From positions 248,001 through 312,000 of the forward strand of contig CAWDVK010000020.1 of assembly GCA_963805715.1 (NCBI GenBank): a DNA stretch of 64,000 nt, read 5' to 3'. Shown in pieces: positions 51,317 through 59,627 of the stretch. This DNA is from CAWDVK01 sp963805715. Lineage in GTDB: Bacteria > Actinomycetota > Actinomycetes > Streptosporangiales > Streptosporangiaceae. The translations under genes and the position numbers were made by a program. Position 1 is the stretch's first letter; every line of letters starts with the position of its first letter. The notes beneath the pieces are model-generated. The model did not search any database. It was not told the origin of the DNA and saw only the letters and a program-made list of their open reading frames with translations.

Positions 51317-52383
51317 CGGCGCCGGCTGGCCCAGCTGAGCTGATCGACGCCGCGGTCGCCGACGGCACGGTACCGGGCGCGGTGCTGGCGGCCGGCGTGC
51401 GGGACGCGGAGCCGCTGCTGCTGCATGTGGCCGGCGACGCCCAGCGCGACGCGGCCAGCCGGCGGCCGATGACCGCGGGCACGGTCTTCGACCTCGCGTC
51501 GCTGACCAAGGTCGTCGCCACCACGCCCTGCATCCTGCACCTGGCCGGGCGGGGCGAGATCGGCCTGGACGAGCCGGTGCGCCGCTACCTGCCCGCCTTC
51601 GCCGGGCCCGGCAAGGAAACGGTGACCGTCCGGCAGCTGCTCACGCACGCCTCCGGCCTGCCCGACCAGCGCCGGTACTACCAGCAGCCACGCCGCCGGG
51701 CCCAGATCCTGGCCGCCGCGCTCGCCGAGCCGCTGGCCGCCGAGCCGGGCGCCGCCGTCTGCTATTCCGACATCGGCTTCATCGTCCTCGGCGAGCTCGC
51801 CGCCGCCGTGGCCGGCTGCGGGCTGGACGAGCTCGCGCAGCGGATCGTCTGCGAGCCGCTGGCGATGACGGCGACCCGCTACCGGCCGTCCCGCGACTGG
51901 GCCGGCCGGATTGCCGCCACCGAGCCCGTCGGGGGCACGGCTAAGGTCGGGGTCGTGCACGACGAGAACGCCGAGGCCCTGGGCGGCCTGGCCGGACACG
52001 CCGGGCTGTTCGGCACCGCCGCGGACCTGGGCCGCTACGCCGCCGCGTGGGCCAGCCCGGACGGGCCGGGGACCGTCCTGCCGCTGCCTGGTCGCCTGCG
52101 GGCCGAGGCCCTGCGCTGCCAGACCGAGGGGCTGGACGGGCGCCGTGGCCTGGGCTGGGGACTGCGCGGTGACCGGTGGGACAACATGGGCGACGGCTGG
52201 CCAGCCGCCGGCGCCGGGCACACGGGCTTCACCGGCACCAGCCTGTCCCTCGATCCGGGCAGCGGCCTGTGGGCGGTGCTGCTGACCAATGCCGTGCACT
52301 TCGGGCGCGGCCCCGAGCACTCGGTCGTCGGCCTGCGCAAGCGGGTGCACGCGGCCGTAGCCGCGGCCCTGGCCGCAGGGTAA
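51313..52383 (+). CDS. Beta-lactamase-fold serine hydrolase, AmiE-like
   Basis: A 356 aa class C beta-lactamase-like hydrolase. The nucleophile is in ASLTKVVATT (Ser 63, Lys 66), the Tyr in CYSDIGFIVLGE and the third motif is GHTGFTGTSLSLDP. QLLTHASGLPD is the family marker. No signal peptide is seen, so it is cytoplasmic. Coupled to nagZ by a GTGA overlap, it most likely corresponds to AmiE of Bacillus subtilis, which removes the peptide from MurNAc-peptides during recycling. An esterase role cannot be excluded. Confidence 0.88.
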   Translation: MTAPAGPAELIDAAVADGTVPGAVLAAGVRDAEPLLLHVAGDAQRDAASRRPMTAGTVFDLASLTKVVATTPCILHLAGRGEIGLDEPVRRYLPAFAGPGKETVTVRQLLTHASGLPDQRRYYQQPRRRAQILAAALAEPLAAEPGAAVCYSDIGFIVLGELAAAVAGCGLDELAQRIVCEPLAMTATRYRPSRDWAGRIAATEPVGGTAKVGVVHDENAEALGGLAGHAGLFGTAADLGRYAAAWASPDGPGTVLPLPGRLRAEALRCQTEGLDGRRGLGWGLRGDRWDNMGDGWPAAGAGHTGFTGTSLSLDPGSGLWAVLLTNAVHFGRGPEHSVVGLRKRVHAAVAAALAAG

Positions 52384-52509
52384 TGCCATGCCGCCGTCAG
52401 CCCCGGTTCTGCCGCGCGCCGCTTCTCCGGCTACCTGAGTTCAGGCTCGCGCTCCCGCCCGCGCATGGCCGTGTGATCGGACCCCGGGCGGTAGCGGAGA
52501 ATAGAGATC

Positions 52510-53901
52510 GTGACTGACCTCCCCCGCCTCGCCGTTACCCGCACCGCCAAGCTGGCCAGCCTCCCGGTCGGCCTGGCTGGCCGGACCGCCCTGGGGCTCG
52601 GCAGGCGGCTCGGCGGCCGTCCGGCGGAGCTCGTCGCGCAGGAGATCCAGCAGCGCACCGCCGAGCAGATCTTCCGGGTACTCGGCGAGCTCAAGGGGGG
52701 TGCGCTGAAGCTCGGCCAGGCCCTGTCCATCTTCGAGGCCGCCCTGCCGCCGGAGATCGCCGGACCGTACCGTGCCACGCTCACCAAGCTGCAGGAATCA
52801 GCGCCGCCGCTGCCGGCCAGCTCGGTGCACAAAGTGCTCGCGGCCGACCTCGGCGAGGACTGGCGCGACAACTTTGCCGAGTTCGACGACCGCCCGGCGG
52901 CCGCCGCGTCGATCGGCCAGGTGCACCGCGCCGTGTGGCGGGACGGGCGCGCCGTCGCGGTGAAGATCCAGTATCCGGGCGCTGGCCGGGCGCTGGCCAA
53001 CGACTTCACCCAGCTGAGCCGCGTAGCCAGGCTCTTCAGCGCGCTGATGCCGGGCCTGGAGGTACGCCCCCTGCTGGACGAGCTGCGGCTGCGCGTCAAC
53101 GAGGAACTCGACTACCAGCTCGAGGCGGCGTCCCAGCAGGCGTTCGCCGAGGGCTACGCCGGCGATCCGGACATCTTCGTGCCGGCGATCGTCGCCAGCA
53201 CCGATCACGTGCTGATCAGCGAGTGGATGGACGGCACGCCGCTCTCCCAGGTCATCTCCTCCGGGACCCAGGAGCAGCGCGACCGGGCCGGCCTGCTGCT
53301 CGTCAGGTTCCTGTTCTCCGGGCCCGCCAGGGTCGGCCTGCTGCACGCGGATCCGCACCCGGGCAACTTCCGGCTGCTGGCCGACGGCAGGCTCGGCGTG
53401 CTTGATTTCGGAGCCGTGGACCGGCTGCCCGACGGCCTTCCGCCGATCTTCGGCAAGCTGCTCTGGCTGATGCACGCCGGCGGTGACCGGAACGCGGTTG
53501 AGCAGGAACTGCGCGCCAGCGGCTTCCTGCGCGCGGGCGTCACGGTCGACCTGGACCAGCTGCACGCGTTCCTGGCGCCGCTGGCCGAGCCGTCCAAGGT
53601 CGAGGAGTTCGCGTTCAATCGCGAGTGGCTGCGCAGTGAGGCAGCGAGGGTCACTGACCTGCGGCCGAACAACGTCGGCCGGCAGCTCAACCTGCCGCCG
53701 TCCTATGTCCTGATCCACCGGGTCTCCACGGCCGGCATCGGGGTGCTGTGCCAGCTCGAGTGCACGGGGCCGTTCCGTGCTGAGGTGCTCAGGTGGATAC
53801 CCGGCTACGGCAGTGACCAGGACGACGGCCAGGCGCCCCGCGTGCTGGCTGATCCGGCGTCGCACCGGGTGCCGCCCCGGCCGGCACCCGGTGCGTGCTG
53901 A
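52510..53901 (+). CDS. AarF/ABC1/UbiB family atypical kinase
   Basis: A 463 aa protein with KLGQALS (KxGQ motif, N-terminal), AAAASIGQVHRAV (Ala-rich nucleotide loop), VAVKIQYPG (ATP-site Lys), ELDYQLEA, LLHADPHPGNF (catalytic loop) and LDFGAVD (metal site). The conserved Ala-rich loop favours ADP binding or ATPase activity over protein phosphorylation, as known for UbiB/COQ8. It matches Rv3197, which lies beside whiB7 and has been linked to macrolide tolerance. A strong bidirectional terminator follows. Confidence 0.93.
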   Translation: MTDLPRLAVTRTAKLASLPVGLAGRTALGLGRRLGGRPAELVAQEIQQRTAEQIFRVLGELKGGALKLGQALSIFEAALPPEIAGPYRATLTKLQESAPPLPASSVHKVLAADLGEDWRDNFAEFDDRPAAAASIGQVHRAVWRDGRAVAVKIQYPGAGRALANDFTQLSRVARLFSALMPGLEVRPLLDELRLRVNEELDYQLEAASQQAFAEGYAGDPDIFVPAIVASTDHVLISEWMDGTPLSQVISSGTQEQRDRAGLLLVRFLFSGPARVGLLHADPHPGNFRLLADGRLGVLDFGAVDRLPDGLPPIFGKLLWLMHAGGDRNAVEQELRASGFLRAGVTVDLDQLHAFLAPLAEPSKVEEFAFNREWLRSEAARVTDLRPNNVGRQLNLPPSYVLIHRVSTAGIGVLCQLECTGPFRAEVLRWIPGYGSDQDDGQAPRVLADPASHRVPPRPAPGAC

Positions 53902-53937
53902 CAGGGCCCCGTTGCTGACAGGGCCCCGCTGCTGACA

Positions 53938-53971
53938 GCGGCCCGGCAGGCCTGTTCGCCTGCCGGGCCGC
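53938..53971. terminator. Bidirectional hairpin terminator between aarF and the small ORF
   Basis: GCGGCCCGGCAGGC and GCCTGCCGGGCCGC form a perfect 14-bp stem with a six-base loop between convergent genes. Just before it, GCTGACAGGGCCCCG occurs twice in direct repeat. Confidence 0.85.
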
Positions 53972-54003
53972 CGCATATCCGGCCACGCCGCACGGACCGG
54001 CTG

Positions 54004-54216
54004 TCAGCGCCACCAGTCGCCGTGCACCTCAGCGAGCTCGGCCCGGAGCCGCGCAGCCTCGTTCCAGCTCTGCACGAGCGCGAGCTCGGCGCGCTCCGAT
54101 CGCCGCTGCGCTCGCCCGACGGTCCGGAGCCGATGCGCCTCTCGCTGCCCGGCGGCCACGTCTCGCATGGCCTTTTGTCGTTCCCTGACCTCCGCAGGGG
54201 ATATCCGCATCATCAT
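54004..54216 (-). CDS. Small helical protein of unknown function
   Basis: A 70 aa reading frame, MMMRISPAEVRERQKAMRD, rich in Arg, Ala and Glu and predicted to be mostly one long helix ending HGDWWR. GAAAGG lies near the start. It follows whiB7 by 45 bases on the same strand and ends before a terminator, so cotranscription with whiB7 is likely. I know no family. A basic helical protein downstream of whiB7 might belong to its response, but this is speculation. Confidence 0.55.
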   Translation of the reverse strand: MMMRISPAEVRERQKAMRDVAAGQREAHRLRTVGRAQRRSERAELALVQSWNEAARLRAELAEVHGDWWR

Positions 54217-54261
54217 GCTGGCCTTTCTCGTTCTGCTGTCTTTTCCTTCCCGCCGGGTGCC

Positions 54262-54594
54262 TCAGGCCGCGACCTCGGACTTGCGCGGGCGCCCCCTGGG
54301 CCGCTTGCGCGGCACGATCTCGCCGCGCAGGAACAGCTCTCCGCCCCACACGCCCCAGGGCTCGCCGCGCTCGATCGCGCCGGCCAGGCAGGCGATCCTG
54401 GCCGCGCAGTTCCTGCATAGCGACTTGGCGAGTTCCACATCGTCGGGCGACTCGGCGAAGAACAATTCCGGGTCCTCCCTGCACGGCAGGTCGAGCCAGC
54501 TGGGCACCCGGCCAGCCCCCGCGCCCACCACCGCGGGTCCCGCTGAACACCCAGTCGTTTCGTCTAGCACGGCGCTGCTGCCGGGCCGCTGCAT
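54262..54594 (-). CDS. whiB7: WhiB7-type redox regulator of antibiotic resistance
   Basis: A 110 aa WhiB protein. The cluster cysteines are LPCREDP and LCRNCAARIAC, the turn is EPWGVWGGELF, and the C-terminus has the AT-hook RGRPRK that marks WhiB7 (WblC). With SigA it activates efflux, ribosome protection and its own gene when translation is stressed. The ATG at 54594 gives the usual N-terminus and has GAGGGG upstream. The gene lies between aarF and uvrD2 as in mycobacteria. The leader from about 55048 contains a promoter, a uORF and a terminator-like hairpin. Confidence 0.94.
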   Translation of the reverse strand: MQRPGSSAVLDETTGCSAGPAVVGAGAGRVPSWLDLPCREDPELFFAESPDDVELAKSLCRNCAARIACLAGAIERGEPWGVWGGELFLRGEIVPRKRPRGRPRKSEVAA

Positions 54595-54667
54595 CGGTGC
54601 CAACCCCTCTCGTCTGCTCGTCCGAGCGTCTCTCATGCGTCTGACAAAACGGTGGCCTCGCATGACG

Positions 54668-54701
54668 AAGGCCGCGGACCCGATTTCGGGTCCGCGGCCT
54701 T
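54668..54701 (-). terminator. Attenuator-like terminator hairpin in the whiB7 leader
   Basis: AAGGCCGCGGACCCG and CGGGTCCGCGGCCTT form a perfect 15-bp stem with a four-base loop, between the uORF stop (54724) and the whiB7 start (54594). Ribosome stalling on the uORF could open it, as shown for whiB7/wblC in other actinomycetes. Confidence 0.8.
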
Positions 54702-54723
54702 TGAGGGATCTGGCCGGTCTGGT

Positions 54724-55008
54724 CTAGGCCGGTTTCCTCGGCGGATGCGAACCCAAGGCACCCTCGCCATTGCCGACGGTGCGGGTCGTGATCAGGAAGT
54801 GCTTGCTGGTGGACTGCTGAGCCGCGAGCGACGCCTGGGCGGCACCGGGCACAATCCGGCCCTGTGCAGCGGCATCCGTGGCCCAGCTGGTGCGCGGTCG
54901 CGCATGCGTGATGGCTAGTGCGGCGAGTCGCCCGATCCGGCAGGCGCCCATGCCGAACGTCGCGCTCAGCGGCGCGTCAGTCTCGCGATAAGAGATCATG
55001 CTCAGCAT
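54724..55008 (-). CDS. whiB7 upstream ORF (leader peptide candidate)
   Basis: A 94-codon frame starting MLSMISYRETDAPLSATFGMG at an ATG that follows AAAGGGGG by eight bases. It begins about 40 bases after the predicted transcription start and stops 22 bases before the hairpin at 54668-54701. The protein has no known domain. uORFs in whiB7 leaders act by ribosome position, so the sequence of the peptide itself may matter little; this one is longer than the short uORFs usually described. The middle part may only be open by chance. Confidence 0.6.
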   Translation of the reverse strand: MLSMISYRETDAPLSATFGMGACRIGRLAALAITHARPRTSWATDAAAQGRIVPGAAQASLAAQQSTSKHFLITTRTVGNGEGALGSHPPRKPA

Positions 55009-55055
55009 TCCGGGCACCCCCTTTCAGGCCTCGGCCACACCGTTGACATGCCAGC

Positions 55056-55093
55056 ACCCTACGCAGTAGGGACGAGGCTGGGCAACTCTTTTT
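55056..55093 (-). promoter_or_regulatory. whiB7 promoter with A-tract upstream of -35
   Basis: On the minus strand: AAAAA (55089-55093), then GAG, TTGCCC (-35, 55080-55085), 18 bases, TAGGGT (-10, 55056-55061). An AT-rich element three bases upstream of the -35 is the known mark of WhiB7-bound promoters, read by the AT-hook. Autoregulation is therefore expected. Confidence 0.75.
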
Positions 55094-55114
55094 CGAGCTG
55101 GTCATTCGCCAGTC

Positions 55115-55757
55115 TCAGGACCGCCGGCGAACCAGGCCCTCCTGTACCACCGACACCACCAGCTCGCCGTCCTCGGTATAGACCTCGCCGCGCGCCAGTC
55201 CCCGCGCGCCGCTGGCGACTGGCGAGTCCTGGACGTAGAGCAGACGGGTCGCGCTGCGCCTCAACGGTCAGCGGGCCGATGTGCCGGATGTCGATCGGGT
55301 TGTCGATGAAGTACTCGGCCGCCTTTGCCCCGTAGAGCCGCCGCAGCCGATCGACGGTCGGCTCCACGTCCTCGGGCCCGGGCAGCTCCGGCATCGGCTC
55401 GACATGCTCAGCCCCGGGCTCGGGATGGTGGAAGGACGCGGACAGCGTGAAGATCGTCTTCCCGTGCTGCACCGCCGTCACCCGGCGGGTGGTGAAGGAC
55501 CGGCCGTCCCGCACGCGCTCCACGAGATAGATCAGCGGGACCGACGGATCGCCTGGCCGGATGAAGTACGCGTGCAGCGAGTGCACCGGCCGGTCCTCGG
55601 GCACCGTGCGGCCCGCTGCCACGAGCGCCTGCCCGGCCACCTGGCCGCCGAAGACACGCTGCCGCCGCTCCCCCTCCGGGCTGCGGCCGCGGAAGATGTT
55701 GACCTCGATCTGCTCAAGGTCCAGCAGCTCGACGACGCCGTCCAGGGCCTTGCTCAT
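55115..55757 (-). pseudogene. tesB: Acyl-CoA thioesterase II, internally deleted
   Basis: The first hot-dog domain is intact: VVELLDLEQIEVNIFRG, RVFGGQVAGQALVAA, VHSLHAYFIRPGD, GRSFTTRRV and FIDNPIDIRHIGP. It then jumps to LLYVQDSPVASGARGLARG and VYTEDGELVVSVVQEGLVRR in another frame, the final strand pair of the second domain. Some 80 residues of the second hot-dog (including its catalytic Asp region) are gone and the frame is lost at the junction, so the enzyme is dead. The ATG overlaps the corrected uvrD2 stop (ATGA). The relic now borders the whiB7 promoter. Confidence 0.88.
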
Positions 55758-57953
55758 GGCCTGCGCTCACCGCCCGTCCGTGCCGTGCCCGCGCCGTCCG
55801 CGCACAGTGCGAGTACGGCCGCACCGTATCGGTCCAGCTTGACCGCCCCGACGCCGGGTACGCCGGCCAGGGCCGCCCGGTCAGCCGGACGCCTGCCGGC
55901 GATCTGCGCCAGCGTGGCGTCGGAGAAGATCACGAAAGGCCGGCACGCCCTGCTCCTTCGCCGCGGCGAGCCGCCATTCCCGCAGCCGGGCCAGCAGCGC
56001 GCCATCGGTGCCCGGCGGCTGACCCGGCCCGCCGGCGGCCCGGCTGGCGGCTCTGCCGCCCTGGCCCGGCGGCCCAGCGGACTCCCGGCCTCCCTGGCCC
56101 GGCGGCCCGGCGGAGTCCCGGCCGCCCTGGCGGCGGCGTCCGGCCTGACGGCCGGGGCTGGCGGGCCGACCCGCCAGCAGGTCATCGAGGAACCGGGACG
56201 GCTTCCTGATCCGCTTGCCGCCCGCGGGCCTGGCCAGTGCCCAGGACAGCAAAAGGTACCGGCGGGCCCTGGTCACCCCTACGTAGAGCAGCCGCCGCTC
56301 CTCCTCGATGGCCTCCTCCGTCTGCGCGTAGATGATCGGCATGGTGCCATCGGTCAGCCCGGGCAGCAGCACGGCATCCCACTCCAGGCCCTTGGCCGCG
56401 TGCAGCGAGGCGAGGGTGACCCCGGCCATGGACGGCACGTGCCCGATCGCGCTGCGCAGCGACAGCTCGCTGACCAGGTCAGCGAGGGTGGCTCCGGGCG
56501 AGCCGGCGAAGAAGTCATCGGCGAGCTGGGCCAGCGCCTCCAGCGACTCCCACCGCTCCCTCGCGCTGCCGCGCCCTGATGGCGCGGCCCGGCTGAGCCC
56601 GATGCCCTCGAGTACCGGCCTGACCTGGCCCGCGGGATCATCGCCGGCCGCCGCCGACCGCGCGGCCGACCGGAGCAGGCCCACGGCCTGCCGGATCTCG
56701 GCCCGGTCGAAGTACCGTTCCGCGCCCCGGAGCTGGAACGGGATCCCGGCCGCCGCCAGTGACTGCTCGAAGCCCTGCGTCTGCGCGTTCGTCCGGACCA
56801 GGATCGCGATCTCACCGGGTGGCGTCCCCGCCTCGATCAGCTTCGCCACCTCGCTGGCCACGGCCGCCGCCTCGGCCGGCTCGTCGGGGAACTCGGTGAG
56901 CCGGGGCTCGGGCCCGCCCGGCCGCTGGGCCACCAGGGGCGGCCCCGCCAGCCCGCTGCCGTCCCGCGGCCACGGCCTGGCCAGCCTGGCCGCCAGCCGG
57001 CCTGCGCCACCCTCGCTCGCCCCGCTCAGCCGGTTCGCCAGCGCGATGACCTGCGGCGTGGAGCGGTAACTGCGGATCAGCCTGATCACCGTCGCGGCCG
57101 GGAACTCCGCCGTGAAGCCGGTCAGGTAGGCGGGCGTGGCCCCGGTAAAGGAGTAGATGGTCTGGCGGGGATCACCCACCACGCAGATGTCGTCGCGCTC
57201 GCCCAGCCACGCCTCGAGCAGCAGCCGCTGCAGCGGGTTGACGTCCTGGTACTCGTCGACGACAAAGCTGGTGTACCTGCCGCGGACGGCGCTGGCGACC
57301 GCCGGATGCTCGGCCAGGATGGCCGCGGTCAGCTCGAGCACCGACTCGAAGTCAACCAGGTGGCGGTCCGTGCGCAATTCCTCGTAGCCGGCGTAGAGCC
57401 TGGCCAGGACGGCGGGCTGGAATGGACCGCTGCGGCCCGCGTTGGTGCTGGCCTCCGCATATTCCTCCGGCCGAACCTGGGTCACCTTGGCCCATTCGAT
57501 CTCGGCGGTAGCGTCGCGCAGCTCGGGAAGTCCCCCGGACAGCCTGAGCCGCCGCGCGGCCTCGGCCACCAGGCTGATCTTCGAGTCGACGACCTGCGGC
57601 GGCGGGCCGCCGACCGTGGCCGGCCAGAAGTGGGTGAGCTGCCGCAGCGCCGCTGAGTGGAACGTCCGGGCCTGGGCCAGCTCCAGGCCCGCGCCGGGAA
57701 CGGCGCTGCCGAGCTGCCGCAGCCGGCCGCGAAGCTCGCCGGCCGCCCGGGTGGTGAAGGTAACGGCGAGCACGTGCCCGGGGTCGGTGATCCCGGTGGC
57801 GGCCAGGTAGGCAATACGGTGCGCGATTGCCCGGGTCTTGCCCGTCCCGGCGCCCGCGAGCACGCAGACCGGGCCCCGCGGCGCCGTCGCGACCTCGCGC
57901 TGCTCGGGGTCCAGCGCCTCCAGCACCACCTCCGCGCCGTCCGCGCTCCGCAT
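55754..57953 (-). pseudogene. uvrD2: UvrD2-type ATP-dependent DNA helicase with HRDC domain, frameshifted
   Basis: A superfamily 1A helicase. Walker A AGAGTGKT, TFTTRAAGELRGRL (Ia), VDEYQDVNPLQ (II), GDPRQTIYSFTGA (III), RSYRSTPQVI (IV), SLHAAKGLEWDAV (V) and VGVTRARRYL (VI) are all present. A Gly/Pro/Gln-rich linker leads to the HRDC domain, whose start (EWRLAAAKEQGVPAF) is in the first frame and remainder (VIFSDATLAQIAG, LAGVPGVGAVKLDRYG) in the next; one extra base in an AAA run at 55935-55937 causes this. In the corrected frame the stop overlaps tesB by ATGA. GGGAGG precedes the ATG. The helicase core is whole. Confidence 0.92.
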
Positions 57954-58194
57954 GCCGCACCTCCCGTTCCCGCGCCATCCTGCCGCATGGCACCGACGAG
58001 GTCCCGCGCCTCCCCGCGTCCGGCGGCTGCGGGGCTCTGACCAGGCGATCCGGGCGGCCGCCCGGCGGCCGCGGCCGCGGCTCTGCCTGGTCACGGCGGC
58101 CGCGCCGCAGTAAGCAGCATGAACCGGGAAGGTGACGGCGCCGATACGCGTTAGTAATGTTCAGTAGGGAGCCGGCGAAAGGGAAGGTCTTCTG

Positions 58195-58449
58195 ATGGCG
58201 CAGCCGCTGACGATGTACACCACGACGTGGTGCGCTTTCTGCAGGCGACTCAAGGCCCAGCTGGCCAGGGACGGGATCGAGATCGCCGAGATCGACATCG
58301 AGCAGGACCCGACCGCGGCGGACTACGTCATGTCGGTGAATGGCGGATTCCAGACCGTGCCGACCGTGGTGTTCCCGGACGGGAGCGCCCTGACCAACCC
58401 GTCGGCGGGTCTGGTCAGACAGCGACTGCTTGAGCTGGCGGCGACGTGA
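58195..58449 (+). CDS. mrx1: Mycoredoxin (glutaredoxin-like)
   Basis: An 84 aa protein starting MAQPLTMYTTTWCAFCRRLKAQL. The CAFC redox pair (Cys 13, 16) and the cis-Pro loop TVPTVVFPDG are the thioredoxin-fold active site. Mycoredoxin reduces mycothiol mixed disulfides. It corresponds to Rv3198A, and is divergent from uvrD2 as there. Its stop overlaps the ANTAR gene start, which is less usual. Confidence 0.92.
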   Translation: MAQPLTMYTTTWCAFCRRLKAQLARDGIEIAEIDIEQDPTAADYVMSVNGGFQTVPTVVFPDGSALTNPSAGLVRQRLLELAAT

Positions 58450-59000
58450 TGCTGGAGGACCGCAGCACCAGGACTGATGCCCCGGCTGCCGCGGCGACCG
58501 GCCAGGCAGCCGTCCCGGCGGAGTCAGCGGCCGATGCCGCGGCGGCAGCCGGAGAGGACGCGGTGGTCCGGCGGACCAAGGACGGCTGGCGGGTCGGCGG
58601 CTCGGACCTGCCTGACCTGACCTCGGCGATGGTCCTGGCCGACCTGCTGGCGGCCGAGCAGGGGCTGCTGCCTGGCGGCAAGCCCAAGCCGGTGACCGAG
58701 CAGACCGTGGCCAGCGAGGCCAGCAGGCTGCGCGTAGCGGTCGGGCAGCTGGAGCACGCCCTGACCGCCCGGATCAGCGTCGAGCAGGCCATCGGCGTCC
58801 TGGCCGAGCGGCACCGGATCAAGCCGCGGCAGGCGTTCGAGCAGCTCAGGTCCGCGGCACGCAGCCGCGGCCGGAAGGTGATCGACATCGCCGCCGACGT
58901 GGTGGCCAGTGCCACGAACCCGCTGCTGCAGCTTCCCGACGAGCTGTCCAGGCCGCGATCCGGACCGCGGCGCGGCGCGCGGCAGCCGCGCGGCGCCTGA
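58446..59000 (+). CDS. ANTAR domain-containing protein
   Basis: A 184 aa protein: an Ala-rich disordered head (about 1-40), a middle region (TKDGWRVGGSDLPDLTSAMVLADLLA) and from about 95 an ANTAR three-helix domain (LEHALTARISVEQAIGVLAERH, KPRQAFEQLRSAARSRGRKVIDIAADVV). ANTAR binds paired RNA hairpins to prevent termination. No receiver or GAF sensor domain is attached, unlike most relatives. It overlaps mrx1 by four bases, hinting at redox-linked control, though this is inference. Confidence 0.85.
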   Translation: MMLEDRSTRTDAPAAAATGQAAVPAESAADAAAAAGEDAVVRRTKDGWRVGGSDLPDLTSAMVLADLLAAEQGLLPGGKPKPVTEQTVASEASRLRVAVGQLEHALTARISVEQAIGVLAERHRIKPRQAFEQLRSAARSRGRKVIDIAADVVASATNPLLQLPDELSRPRSGPRRGARQPRGA

Positions 59001-59012
59001 GCCGCCGGGCCG

Positions 59013-59252
59013 CTAGCCGCGCCGGCAGCCTTCCGGCGCATGCGCATCCGCGGCCTGCTGCCAGCGCAATTGCGCGGCGAGTTCGGTGGCATCGCTCGCG
59101 TGCACGCTGAACGCGGGCGCTCCGTCGCTGTAGAGCTGCACGAAGCCCGCGCGCCTGCGCGCATGCCAGCCATGCTCGTCGCACCACACAAGCCAGTCAG
59201 GGAACAGGCCTGTGAGCGCCTGGAGCGCAGCGTCGGCCAGCACCTCCGTCAT
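59013..59252 (-). CDS. Small protein of unknown function
   Basis: A 79 aa frame starting MTEVLADAALQALTGLFPDWLVW, with HGWHARRRAGFVQLYSDGAPAFSVHA and a helical end. Trp- and His-containing small proteins of this kind (host-length 70-100 aa) are common in actinomycetes near regulators; I know no function. GGGGGGAG lies before the ATG. It is convergent with the ANTAR gene, 12 bases apart. Confidence 0.65.
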   Translation of the reverse strand: MTEVLADAALQALTGLFPDWLVWCDEHGWHARRRAGFVQLYSDGAPAFSVHASDATELAAQLRWQQAADAHAPEGCRRG

Positions 59253-59627
59253 AACAATCTCCCCCCCTACGGTGACAGGTTAGTCACTATTTCGGTCTTA
59301 CCACGAATGTGCCCCCAGGGCAGCCATTCTCTGGCCATCTCGGCTGCGCCGAATTCCCGCTGCCCTGCGCATCAGGCCGCGCCGCGCGGGCCGATCAGCT
59401 AGCCGTCGACCCGGTGCCGGCCTTCGGCGGCCCGCTCATCCAGCCCGCCCGGCCTGGCCAGGTCCAGCCGCGAGGCAGGCCGGCGGTACCGGCGGACACG
59501 CTCGGGCGGCCAGCGGCCAGGCTGTCTCTATAACCCTATGTAGTCACGCAATGACTGCCGGTTGATCTTCGGCGCGGCCGGGTACCAAGGCGTCGTGGAC
59601 CGCACCGGTCCAGACGAGGACGGGGAC
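59253..59627. other. Intergenic region before the cyanophycin genes
   Basis: No gene is supported. TATAAC at 59529-59534 could be the -10 of the cphB promoter but no clear -35 is present. Upstream sequence has several CCGG-rich inverted repeats without an obvious terminator. Confidence 0.35.
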
